From positions 1 through 64,000 of the forward strand of contig CAZVOD010000007.1 in assembly GCA_964628385.1 (NCBI GenBank): a stretch of DNA of 64,000 nt. The letters run 5' to 3'. Positions 1-7,563 of this stretch are shown here, piece by piece. Position 1 is the stretch's first letter; each line of letters opens with the position of its first letter. Below the pieces are notes generated by a model that made no database searches, was not told where the DNA came from, and saw nothing but the letters and a program-made list of their open reading frames with translations. The stretch comes from JANQPA01 sp964628385. GTDB lineage: Bacteria; Bacteroidota; Bacteroidia; Chitinophagales; Saprospiraceae. The position numbers and the translations under genes were made by a program.

Positions 1-117
1 TAATATTTTGAAGGTGCGCACTAAACTGCGGCAAATTTGTTATAAGATTAAACATTAGAGATTGACTAGTCTGGCTTAATTCAGCGCTATCAACCATAAC
101 CTCCAAAAATCGACACT

Positions 118-1308
118 ATGCATACAAGAAAAGTATTATTAATAATGGTATTGTTAGTTTTTGTTTTGGCAGGTTTTATAAATGCACAGCGTTATTCCCT
201 GCCTAATGTAGAACAATACTTACTTCTGGATTTTGAAGCGGCCCAGGATGCCTTGAATGAAGAAGTTTTCAATAACCCCGGCGAAGCGATTCCGATGCTA
301 AGAAGAGCCAGATTTTATCAATTGACAGGGCGAGAAGCTTCTGCCAAAAGAGATATTGAAAAAGCAAGCCAACTCAATCCCTACGCTGCTGATTTGATGG
401 GTTTTAATGGGCCAAGTGGTATTCTAAAGCTGATAAAACCCAGCTCAGATTCCTTATTGAATCAACTGAGTATGACCCGCAGAATGGAGTACTATCACAA
501 ATTGCTAGATCAGCCCTACTTGGGACCATACCTGAATGCTACAGAGCTTGATTATTTAGAGCAAAGCATTGCAGCAATAGAGCAAAGAGAGTTTAACTAC
601 GCGCTTAATCTCCTAAATAAACTGACGGAGCAGTATCCTGAATCTGTTTTAGGTCATGACCTAAAAGGCCTTGTCCTAACAGAGTTAAAATATTATGAAG
701 ATGCTTATCTTGCTCTTCAGCGAGCAGTAAAAATGGAACCACGTTATCCTATTGTATGGTATAACAAAGGTAAATTAGCCATCAGGGAAGGGGATTATAC
801 CCTGGCTAACAGTTATTTTGAAAGAGCTATTTCCCTTCAGCACGACCTGACAAAAGCTTACTTTGATATGGCTTTACTGAAATTAAGAAACGGAGAGCCG
901 GAAGCTGCTCTTGAAGATTACAATAAAATCATCAGGCTGAAAGGGGATCAATATACAGAAGCATTAATTAACCGAGCCGTTACCAAGAAAATGACAGGAA
1001 ATATCAATGGAGCGCTCGAAGATATCAATGATGTATTGGAACAAGAGAGTGACAATGCGCTGTTCTATAAATTGAGAGGTAATCTGCACCTAACTTTTGG
1101 CTACCCTAAAAAGGCGCTGGAAGATTATTCAAAAGCTATTTTTTACGATAAAGATTTTGCAGAAGCTTACTACAACAGAGCTCTAGTTAACCTCTCCCTA
1201 AGAAATAATCTCGCTGCATGTGAAGATTTCAAAGAAAGTGCCCGATTAGGTTTCAATGAAGCCAAAGAAAAAGAAGGGTATTTCTGTCCACCTCCCTTTA
1301 GCTTCTAA
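118..1308 (+). CDS. Secreted tetratricopeptide-repeat protein
   Basis: Product of 396 residues. Residues 1-24 form a signal peptide (basic MHTRK start, hydrophobic core, cleavage after NAQ-type end). The rest is helical with TPR signatures: one unit near residues 40-75, then a series from about 150 to 390. Typical TPR positions are visible in the stretches AYLALQRAVKMEPRYPIVW, ALEDYNKIIRLKG and ALEDYSKAIFYDKDFAEAYY. It is probably a periplasmic or cell-surface scaffold; no catalytic domain is present and the partner is unknown. It is monocistronic, ends at a strong hairpin and converges with the DUF4251 gene. The ATG at 118 is the only start that keeps the signal peptide. Confidence 0.85.
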   Translation: MHTRKVLLIMVLLVFVLAGFINAQRYSLPNVEQYLLLDFEAAQDALNEEVFNNPGEAIPMLRRARFYQLTGREASAKRDIEKASQLNPYAADLMGFNGPSGILKLIKPSSDSLLNQLSMTRRMEYYHKLLDQPYLGPYLNATELDYLEQSIAAIEQREFNYALNLLNKLTEQYPESVLGHDLKGLVLTELKYYEDAYLALQRAVKMEPRYPIVWYNKGKLAIREGDYTLANSYFERAISLQHDLTKAYFDMALLKLRNGEPEAALEDYNKIIRLKGDQYTEALINRAVTKKMTGNINGALEDINDVLEQESDNALFYKLRGNLHLTFGYPKKALEDYSKAIFYDKDFAEAYYNRALVNLSLRNNLAACEDFKESARLGFNEAKEKEGYFCPPPFSF

Positions 1309-1314
1309 AAAAAA

Positions 1315-1351
1315 ATCGGTTGTTCTCTTTAGTTTGAAGAGAACAACCGAT
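1315..1351. terminator. Bidirectional intrinsic terminator
   Basis: A perfect 15-bp inverted repeat (ATCGGTTGTTCTCTT at 1315-1329, its complement at 1337-1351, 7-nt loop) lies between two convergent genes. A run of A on its left gives a U tract for minus-strand transcripts, and T-rich sequence follows on the right. Confidence 0.85.
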
Positions 1352-1380
1352 AATATCTTACCATTTTTTTTGATTTTAAT

Positions 1381-1890
1381 TTAAAAAGTGGCAATACCCA
1401 CGTAAATATTAGAACCTTCAAGCGGCACTAGCTCACCTCTAAAAGTAAGTCGCTGGCCCCACATGCCATTCATATTTACGGTAGTAAATCTGCCTGCAGA
1501 AACATTAAAGAAAAAATCCATCGTGTAATATCCAAAGAAAGTTACTTTCACTACTGCACCTTTCCCGATTTCACGATCGGTGATTTTATAATTGGTGACC
1601 TTACCATCTACTGTTTCTCCTCCTAATCCATTTCGGCCAATAATACCCGGAAAAGCAATTTGTACTACTCCAACGCTATCTGCAACGGTTACAAAATTAG
1701 TAGTAGGATCAACGAATTGTTGGTTACCATAGCGGCCTCTGACGGAATTGGCTTTCACTACAAATTCTTTTTTTTCCAAAAAACTGATCAGTTCCTCATG
1801 CGCTTTGACTTTCTGGCTGTCAACTTTGTTTTTTTGAGCTATACTCAGCATAGGTAAGAGCAATAACCCACCTAATATTATTTTTCTCAT
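1381..1890 (-). CDS. DUF4251 family secreted protein
   Basis: I place the start at 1890 (MRKIILGGLLLLPMLSIAQ), which opens with a signal peptide; an upstream in-frame ATG at 1944 would put a polar tail in front of it. The mature protein of about 150 residues has the features of DUF4251: a helix with KAHEELISFLEKKEFVVKA, then beta-rich sequence with GRYGNQQFVDPTTNFV, an FPG segment, and a C-terminal half rich in aromatic and Gly residues. DUF4251 proteins are small exported Bacteroidota proteins of unknown function. The gene is convergent with the TPR gene and shares its terminator. Confidence 0.75.
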   Translation of the reverse strand: MRKIILGGLLLLPMLSIAQKNKVDSQKVKAHEELISFLEKKEFVVKANSVRGRYGNQQFVDPTTNFVTVADSVGVVQIAFPGIIGRNGLGGETVDGKVTNYKITDREIGKGAVVKVTFFGYYTMDFFFNVSAGRFTTVNMNGMWGQRLTFRGELVPLEGSNIYVGIATF

Positions 1891-1988
1891 AGTATGTCTT
1901 GTTTCGTTTTGTTTCGCTAATAGACTTGAATAATTATTAATCATCTATGGCATTTAAAGCTAAAACATACCATGCCCTTCCAGGGTCG

Positions 1989-2930
1989 TTAAAACTTGTT
2001 AAGTCGGGCGGATAGATTATTAATTAACTGGTAATATTGCTCTAATTGTTGCCTGGCTTGCTCTTGGGTAAGTAGTGAAAACCGACAGTTGTCACCGGGC
2101 TTTAGTTGTGCCAGTCGATTAATACCAATACGAGTCACATTGGCGATTCTGGGGTAGCCCCCGGTTGTTTGTGCATCCTTCATTAGTATGATCAATTTGC
2201 CGCCATTACTAACCTGGATGGTCCCGGGAACAGTACCTGAAGAGATTAGTGCTTCCTGAGCGTGGTAATTGAGCAAAGTCGAATCAAGCTGATATCCCAT
2301 TCTGTTAGAATCGGCACTAATGGTATATTTTTGGGAAAAGAAGAATCCTATATTTTCTCTGGAAAAAGAATCGAATTCAGGGCCCGCTAGCACCGGAATA
2401 AGCCCTTGCTCCAGTTGACCATTCAGGAGGTCAGGCTTTAAGTTTCTTTCTCTGATACTTTGGCTAGCTTTTACCTCCAGAATATCACCACTTTGAATCC
2501 GGGAATGAGGTGTGGTACTATTTGCCATGTGAGTAGCTGCCGCAGCACTTCCCAACCATTTGCTAATTTGCCACTGACCGGACACGGCCAGGTAGGCTCT
2601 ACACCCCCGCTTTATTTTCCCGAAACTTATCCAATCCCCTTCTTTGACTTTTATGGTTTGTAGCAAGGCACGCGGCTGACCATTGATTTTAAAGTCAAGA
2701 TCTGCACCTGCCACTGCTATATATCCCTCTCCCAAAACCTTTACGGAAGGCCCCATTAAAGTAATTTCAAGAATAGGCGCCATCGCTTCGTTTCCCACCA
2801 ACCAATTAGCCACTGTAGCCGAAAACTCATCCATTACACCGCCCACTGGAATACCGTATTCCTGCACTCCATACCTGCCCATATCCTGAATAGTAGTAAG
2901 CATACCTGCCTTTAGAAAGTGTAAGCGCAT
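1989..2930 (-). CDS. pxpC: 5-oxoprolinase subunit C
   Basis: Product of 313 residues, the usual length for PxpC (biotin-dependent carboxyltransferase-like, formerly allophanate hydrolase subunit 2 / YbgK). With PxpA and PxpB it opens 5-oxoproline to glutamate using ATP, which removes the pyroglutamate that forms spontaneously from glutamine. Family signatures are the N-terminal GMLTTIQDMGRYGVQEYGIP, then AVAGADLDFKINGQP, GCRAYLAVSGQ, SNRMGYQLD, and the C-terminal KDAQTTGGYPRIANVTRI. It is unusual that pxpC stands alone here: pxpA and pxpB lie about 40 kb away at 41949-43381, whereas the three genes are commonly adjacent. Confidence 0.92.
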   Translation of the reverse strand: MRLHFLKAGMLTTIQDMGRYGVQEYGIPVGGVMDEFSATVANWLVGNEAMAPILEITLMGPSVKVLGEGYIAVAGADLDFKINGQPRALLQTIKVKEGDWISFGKIKRGCRAYLAVSGQWQISKWLGSAAAATHMANSTTPHSRIQSGDILEVKASQSIRERNLKPDLLNGQLEQGLIPVLAGPEFDSFSRENIGFFFSQKYTISADSNRMGYQLDSTLLNYHAQEALISSGTVPGTIQVSNGGKLIILMKDAQTTGGYPRIANVTRIGINRLAQLKPGDNCRFSLLTQEQARQQLEQYYQLINNLSARLNKF

Positions 2931-3125
2931 ATCTCTTGTCCTAAAATTTTTAATTGAAGTTGCTTAAAAAATGTTTTTTTTTGATATCCTCATCAGATGT
3001 TTATCCTTCCATTAGCAGCGTCCGCATTTTGATACAACATAAAATTAAACAAGTAATACGGTTTGGGGAAATGAACAGCAGATTACCATTAAAACATTAA
3101 ATTCACTTATCTTTAAGTCAAAAAT

Positions 3126-4586
3126 ATGTTAAAGGAGGAAACAAAGTTTCAGCTACCTGAATATGGAATCAATCCGGATGCCTTACTAAAAGAACTCGAA
3201 GAAAGGCGCCAGGGAGACTTGAAGTGGAAAGAAGGAAGAGTCTGGAGCCTGGTTTATTACATTGACGATGAGCACCTTGATTTGTTATATAAGGCTTATC
3301 AACTTTATTTTTCGGAAAATATGCTCAATCCTTATGCTTTCAAAAGCCTGAAGGAGTTAGAAAACGAAGTTATGGGCATGGCCATCAATCTAATGAATGG
3401 CAATAAAGAGACGGTGGGCGTACTAACAACTGGTGGTACAGAAAGTATTTTTCAGGCCGTTTATACCTACCGGGAATGGGCCCGCCAGAATAAACCCGGA
3501 ATCAAACAACCTGAGATTGTCATTCCCAATACACTACATCCTGCCTTTGAAAAAGCGGCATATATCCAGAATATTAAGGTGGTAAAGATTCCCGTTGGGA
3601 AGGACCTCAGGGCACAACCTGATTTGATGGAAAAAGCCATTAATAAAAATACCATTTTCATGGCAGCTTCTGCTCCCTCCTACGCTAATGGAGTCCTGGA
3701 TCCGATACAGGAACTTGCAGGTATAGCCAAATCCAAGGCATTGCCATTTCACGTCGATGCTTGTGTAGGCGGCTACATGTTGCCATGGGTAGAACGGCTG
3801 GGCCACAAAATTCCCGAATGGGATTTCAGGGTGGATGGCGTTACCTCTATCTCGGCTGACCTTCACAAGTTGGGATACGCAGCAAAAGGCTGTTCCACTT
3901 TGATGTATAGCTCTATGAAATACATGAGGCATCAATTTTTTATCGCTACTGAATTCCCGGGGGGTATCTATGCCTCTGCCAGTTTGTTAGGGTCACGCTC
4001 TGGTGGCCCGGTTGCCGCAGCCTGGGTTGCCCTAAAATCTTTAGGTGAGTCCGGCTATGTAGCTATTGCCAAAAAAGTAATGCAAGCCACAGAAGAACTG
4101 AAAACAGCCATCAGCGCCATTCCCGAGATGGAAATTCTTAGCGACCCTTTAATGAATATTATCTCGTTTGCTACGATTAATAATAAGCCGGATATTTTCG
4201 TCATAGCAGACTTTTTAGAGGAAAAAGGCTGGCTCGTAGACCGTCAGCAATTTCCCAATTCTATTCACCTGACCATTATGCACCATCATATTCCAGCTAT
4301 TCCACAGTATATAGAAGATTTAAAATCTGCTATTGCGTATGCCAAGGCCAACCCTTCCGCCACTTCCAAAGGAAATGCGGCTTTGTATGGCCTAATGGCC
4401 AGAATTCCTTTTCGCGGAATGGTAAAAAGTAATGTGCGCAAGTTGTTTGAAGAAATGTATGCCAATCCGGAATCAAATTATAAACCAGTGGCCGAGGATA
4501 AAGCGCCTGTAATACCGTCGCCAGGAGATTCAGGCCCTGCATGGGCAGGCCTGTTAAACAGAGTGCTAGCATTTTTCAAAAAATAA
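3126..4586 (+). CDS. Sphingosine-1-phosphate lyase-like PLP enzyme
   Basis: Product of 486 residues, a fold-type I PLP enzyme of the group II decarboxylase superfamily. Its closest resemblance is to sphingosine-1-phosphate lyase: the order GVLTTGGTESIFQAV (phosphate and PLP binding), HVDACVGGYMLPW (aspartate pairing with the pyridine N) and SISADLHKLGYAAKGCS, with the Schiff-base lysine at Lys248. It would cleave a phosphorylated sphingoid base to a fatty aldehyde and phosphoethanolamine, which fits a lineage whose members can make sphingolipids. The C-terminal 30 residues are Pro-rich and end in a short amphipathic or hydrophobic helix, possibly a membrane contact. Another phosphorylated amine as substrate cannot be excluded. 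The gene is monocistronic, starts just before GGAGG-like sequence inside the ORF, and is followed by a dispersed palindromic element. Confidence 0.75.
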   Translation: MLKEETKFQLPEYGINPDALLKELEERRQGDLKWKEGRVWSLVYYIDDEHLDLLYKAYQLYFSENMLNPYAFKSLKELENEVMGMAINLMNGNKETVGVLTTGGTESIFQAVYTYREWARQNKPGIKQPEIVIPNTLHPAFEKAAYIQNIKVVKIPVGKDLRAQPDLMEKAINKNTIFMAASAPSYANGVLDPIQELAGIAKSKALPFHVDACVGGYMLPWVERLGHKIPEWDFRVDGVTSISADLHKLGYAAKGCSTLMYSSMKYMRHQFFIATEFPGGIYASASLLGSRSGGPVAAAWVALKSLGESGYVAIAKKVMQATEELKTAISAIPEMEILSDPLMNIISFATINNKPDIFVIADFLEEKGWLVDRQQFPNSIHLTIMHHHIPAIPQYIEDLKSAIAYAKANPSATSKGNAALYGLMARIPFRGMVKSNVRKLFEEMYANPESNYKPVAEDKAPVIPSPGDSGPAWAGLLNRVLAFFKK

Positions 4587-4587
4587 T

Positions 4588-4663
4588 AAGACTTGTTTCA
4601 AAGGGGTAGAATAGTGGAAAAAATATGCCGTTTTGCTATTTTAAAGCCTGCGAAACAAGTCTT
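4588..4663. repeat. Dispersed palindromic element, copy A (likely terminator)
   Basis: Arms AAGACTTGTTTC (4588-4599) and GAAACAAGTCTT (4652-4663) enclose TAGAATAG and CTATTTTA motifs. The element begins 2 nt after the upstream stop codon and is followed by TTTTGTTGTT, so it probably terminates transcription between two convergent genes. The same design recurs at 15252 and 37061. Confidence 0.75.
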
Positions 4664-4674
4664 TTGTTGTTACA

Positions 4675-5133
4675 CTATTCATTACCTGTTTTGGAGCCTC
4701 GATCCCCGTCTTTTTCCAACACTTCAGATTGGTTGTAATGATCGACGCTGCAATTTTTTCCAATAACAATAGCAACATCTGATTTAATAACCTTAAAAGG
4801 CGTTGAATTACCTAATACCACAAACTCAACATCGCAGGTAACCTGATAAGCCCCCAAAAAGGGAATGGGAACCACCCGGGTATCGGAGCTGGTATTCCAG
4901 AGCTTGTCGCCATTGGGGTGGAACGCCCGCCAAGTGTAAGTAGCAAAAATCTGTTCGTTCTTCAAAAAATCCGGTTTGTCGTATACGACTTTAAAACGTG
5001 CAATATTCTTACTGGTGTAGCCCGTGCATATCCTGGAATCATCCAATGGCACGATCCTTGCCGTCTCACTTTGGCTTTTGGCCACTAGCGAACAGCCCAT
5101 CAGTAAAAAAAGGGAAATCAAAAATCTGTACAT
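4675..5133 (-). CDS. Exported hypothetical protein
   Basis: Product of 152 residues. The start MYRFLISLFLLMGCSLVAKS is an export signal; LMGC could be a lipobox, so the protein is either a lipoprotein or a signal-peptidase-I substrate. The mature part is beta-rich with two Cys residues (SRICTGY and GKNCSVD) that could pair. The C-terminus (KDGDRGSKTGNE) is polar. I do not recognise a family. It is convergent with the lyase gene across repeat copy A. Confidence 0.6.
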   Translation of the reverse strand: MYRFLISLFLLMGCSLVAKSQSETARIVPLDDSRICTGYTSKNIARFKVVYDKPDFLKNEQIFATYTWRAFHPNGDKLWNTSSDTRVVPIPFLGAYQVTCDVEFVVLGNSTPFKVIKSDVAIVIGKNCSVDHYNQSEVLEKDGDRGSKTGNE

Positions 5134-5369
5134 GGAATTGTATTTAAATAAGCAAATTACTTGTGTTAAAATTAAAACAATAAATAGGATAAAGCAAGTG
5201 CACTAAAGTGGGAGAGTAAAAACAGGGCGCGTCAACTAATAAATTCATACATTCATCAATCAGAATCACCTATTTACACGGTACAAATAATCATGAATAA
5301 AACGTATAAGTCTTTTATTTTATTTTAAATCTACCTTTTTTTCTCAAATCCTGTGGGCGTCCACTTGGC

Positions 5370-5838
5370 TCATAAATACTTCGCTATAAGTCCAAAATTA
5401 GACTCATAAATGACCTGTCCCTGAGGATTTAATACCCCAGCGGTAGTGCGCCCCTCCTGCGGAACAGTAAGGTCAATATCAAAAATTCCGATAGTTCAAT
5501 TCGGTAAAACACTTAACTGTAGCACCTCAAGGTCTCTGATTAAGGGGGTTTCATTTTCCAGCGTCTTTTCAATAATTTGAGCCTCCTGCCCCTTTACTTT
5601 TTCTATCACCATGGTAGGTTTGTACACCCCAAAAAGGAACTTTTTCACTCCCCCGATGTATTCGCGCCACATCGTCATCGGCAGTCAAAGTAGCCTGGCC
5701 AGACCCGATCAATTAGGTGGGTGTATTTTTTATTGGGAAAATCATACTCATCAAGTGTAGTTACCCCAAAAAAAAGAGGCGTAGATGATTCTGACTTATC
5801 CAGACTAATACATTTCAGAAATTCATTTGGCCTTTAAA
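5370..5838 (-). pseudogene. Decayed C-terminus of a T9SS-sorted protein
   Basis: Read on the minus strand, 5838-5675 encodes an open segment with no start (includes FFGVTTLDEYDFPNKKYTHL) that ends at TGA. A second frame begins at 5678 (MTMWREYIGG) and runs to LQLSVLPN, where an in-frame TGA interrupts it. The same frame then continues TIGIFDIDLTVPQEGRTTAG and VLNPQGQVIYE to a stop at 5370. The last part is a recognisable T9SS type A sorting domain (the PNP-x-x-G-x-F pattern followed by a D/N-x-x-G-x-x-V strand), with the second Pro of PNP replaced by the stop. One frameshift plus one nonsense codon and no N-terminus make this a gene remnant. The flanks 5134-5369 and 5839-5932 hold nothing else I can identify. 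Confidence 0.65.
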
Positions 5839-5932
5839 TTACAGCTTACCAAAAGAAGACCACTGAAAGCTAAAGGCCAACTGATTTCAAAAACCACAGC
5901 AAGGCTGTAGCCTTTCTGATTTGCTAAAATGA

Positions 5933-6799
5933 CTAGAACATAAACCTTAAACCTGCTCTGGCAATAAACTCACCCAGTGCTTCATCTTCTACAAAAGCAA
6001 ATCCTTGACGAGCTTCTACAACAATACCGACAGTACCTAAAACGATATTAGCTCCCAGGCCGGCACTCGCAAAGAAATCTGATTCAGAAGCTGAATCCCC
6101 AAAAAAGGTGTCAGTGGCAGTAGCTCCCAAAATACCTAGTCCTAAAAGGCCGTAAGGCTGTATGGAAGGCGTTTCGAGAAAGTATATATTAGCATCCACG
6201 TCAAAAGCCCAAACGTTAAGATCGATGCCAAAGGCGCTCAAATCATCTGCGAATATATAAGTATACGACCCCGCCAGACTTATCGATCCAAACTTGTACC
6301 CTACCCGGCCGGTCAGCCCTCCGTAATCTGAGTCAAAATAGTAAGCACCATGAGTAGAAGCAAAGAAGTAACTGTCCACCGCTTTTTTGCTGCGCTTTAT
6401 ATTGTTGTTTGTTTTGCGGCTGTTATTTACGCGTGTCTTCTCTTCTGCGGCAATAGCCGCTGAGGCTTTTGTGTATTCCAGGCCTACAGCTACATTCTGG
6501 ATATTATCCAGTTTATTTACGTCCTTTAGTACGTCCCAAAGAATCTCGTAGCTTTCTCCACTCTTGAGGTTTTCTCTATTACCAGAGTAAGATTTCACCT
6601 CGATCTCTGTGTCGTTGGCAAGGATTGTTACTTTGACAATATTATAGGTCAGTGCCGGAGTGCGAAACGGTATCTCAAAAGAGATTTTCAGCTGTTCGCC
6701 ACTTTGTGAATAATCAGTAGTTTGTACGATCAAATCTGCTTGCGCCACCATGAATTGTGCAACCAGCATTAAAGTAATGAGAGAGGATAGGAATTTCAT
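5933..6799 (-). CDS. Outer-membrane beta-barrel protein with N-terminal Ig-like domain
   Basis: Product of 288 residues. The signal peptide is about residues 1-21 (ends VAQA). Residues 22-110 look like an Ig-like beta sandwich (GEQLKISFEIPFRTP, SGESYEILWDVLKD). A short basic linker follows (NNSRKTNNNIKRSKK), then about 140 residues of alternating Gly/aromatic strands ending in RAGLRFMF, the terminal-Phe signature of outer-membrane barrels. The barrel part resembles the neighbouring protein at 6892-7365 (shared FxxDxDxxxxF and a Gly-rich strand after an SDF segment), so the two are probably paralogues. Function unknown. Confidence 0.75.
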   Translation of the reverse strand: MKFLSSLITLMLVAQFMVAQADLIVQTTDYSQSGEQLKISFEIPFRTPALTYNIVKVTILANDTEIEVKSYSGNRENLKSGESYEILWDVLKDVNKLDNIQNVAVGLEYTKASAAIAAEEKTRVNNSRKTNNNIKRSKKAVDSYFFASTHGAYYFDSDYGGLTGRVGYKFGSISLAGSYTYIFADDLSAFGIDLNVWAFDVDANIYFLETPSIQPYGLLGLGILGATATDTFFGDSASESDFFASAGLGANIVLGTVGIVVEARQGFAFVEDEALGEFIARAGLRFMF

Positions 6800-6826
6800 T
6801 TTTTCGGATTTATAGGTAAATAAAAA

Positions 6827-6851
6827 CTGGAATCAAGGTACTTGATTCCAG
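6827..6851. terminator. Intrinsic terminator
   Basis: An 11-bp perfect stem (CTGGAATCAAG / CTTGATTCCAG) with a 3-nt loop, A-rich on the left and with seven T on the right. It lies directly downstream of the minus-strand barrel gene 6892-7365 and would separate it from the next barrel gene. Confidence 0.8.
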
Positions 6852-6891
6852 CTGTTTTTTTATCTCTTATCAATCAATAAGTTGTAGCATT

Positions 6892-7365
6892 TTAGTTAAA
6901 GGGGACCAAAACACCTACAGAGACATTCAAGTCAGCATTACTACTGATTATTCTGACCCTACCTTCAGCAAAAGGCGTGATAGAGTCACTGACTAGAAAC
7001 TTGGCGCCGCCACCCAAACTTACACCAAAATCAGAGCTGCTAAAATTTCCGAAAACACTATTTACACCTACGCGGGCAATACTCAAGCCGGCCAAAGCAT
7101 AAGCAGAAACGGAACCATCGTCGATAAAAGTGTATGTTCCATCCAGATCAATTGCCCAGAAGGTGACAAGGTCAACAAAATAATAATTGAAGGTTCCCAT
7201 ACCGCCCCATGTTTCATCAAATTGATAAGCTCCGCGACCGAAAACTCCGACAGCATCGCTATCAAAAGAAATAGTCAGACCGCCACCAGCAGAGAATTGA
7301 GCTTGAGATGCTGTTGTAAAAGCAAGACAGAAAAATGTAGCTAGAAGTAGTGATTTAAGTTTCAT
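6892..7365 (-). CDS. Small outer-membrane beta-barrel protein
   Basis: I start the gene at 7365 (MKLKSLLLATFFCLAFTTAS), giving a clean signal peptide ending SQAQ; an in-frame ATG at 7404 would add 13 polar residues. The mature protein of about 135 residues is made of alternating hydrophobic/Gly strands (YALAGLSIARVGV, SDFGVSLGGGAKFLV) and ends in SVGVLVPFN, as in OmpA/OmpW-like small barrels. It is a likely paralogue of the barrel in the neighbouring gene. It has its own terminator downstream. Role unknown. Confidence 0.7.
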   Translation of the reverse strand: MKLKSLLLATFFCLAFTTASQAQFSAGGGLTISFDSDAVGVFGRGAYQFDETWGGMGTFNYYFVDLVTFWAIDLDGTYTFIDDGSVSAYALAGLSIARVGVNSVFGNFSSSDFGVSLGGGAKFLVSDSITPFAEGRVRIISSNADLNVSVGVLVPFN

Positions 7366-7493
7366 TGTAAACGATTTTTTGGAAAAATTAATGCTTTCAA
7401 GCATTAGTGATTCTTAGAAGTGTAAAGTCCTTTTACTGGAGTAATTTAGAGCAAAAAATTCTTAATCTTAAAAAAAAGTTAAATATTCTCAGG

Positions 7494-7524
7494 TTGTTCC
7501 GTCGCTAATTTCCTATTACCTTTC
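7494..7524 (+). promoter_or_regulatory. Candidate Bacteroidota promoter
   Basis: TTG at 7494-7496, a 20-nt spacer, and TACCTTTC at 7517-7524, close to the Bacteroidota TTTG / TAnnTTTG consensus with one mismatch in the -7 box. It is about 40 nt upstream of the ATG at 7564. Confidence 0.45.
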
Positions 7525-7563
7525 CTATCCCTAAATATATCTATTTTTAAAAAACAAACTACC

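Noticed and set aside
1660..1857. Plus-strand frame of 65 residues inside the DUF4251 gene
   Set aside because: It is antisense to a gene with a clear signal peptide and family pattern, and no start signal favours it.
3534..3935. 133-residue minus-strand frame within the lyase gene
   Set aside because: It is an antisense shadow of conserved PLP-enzyme motifs and lacks any recognisable feature.
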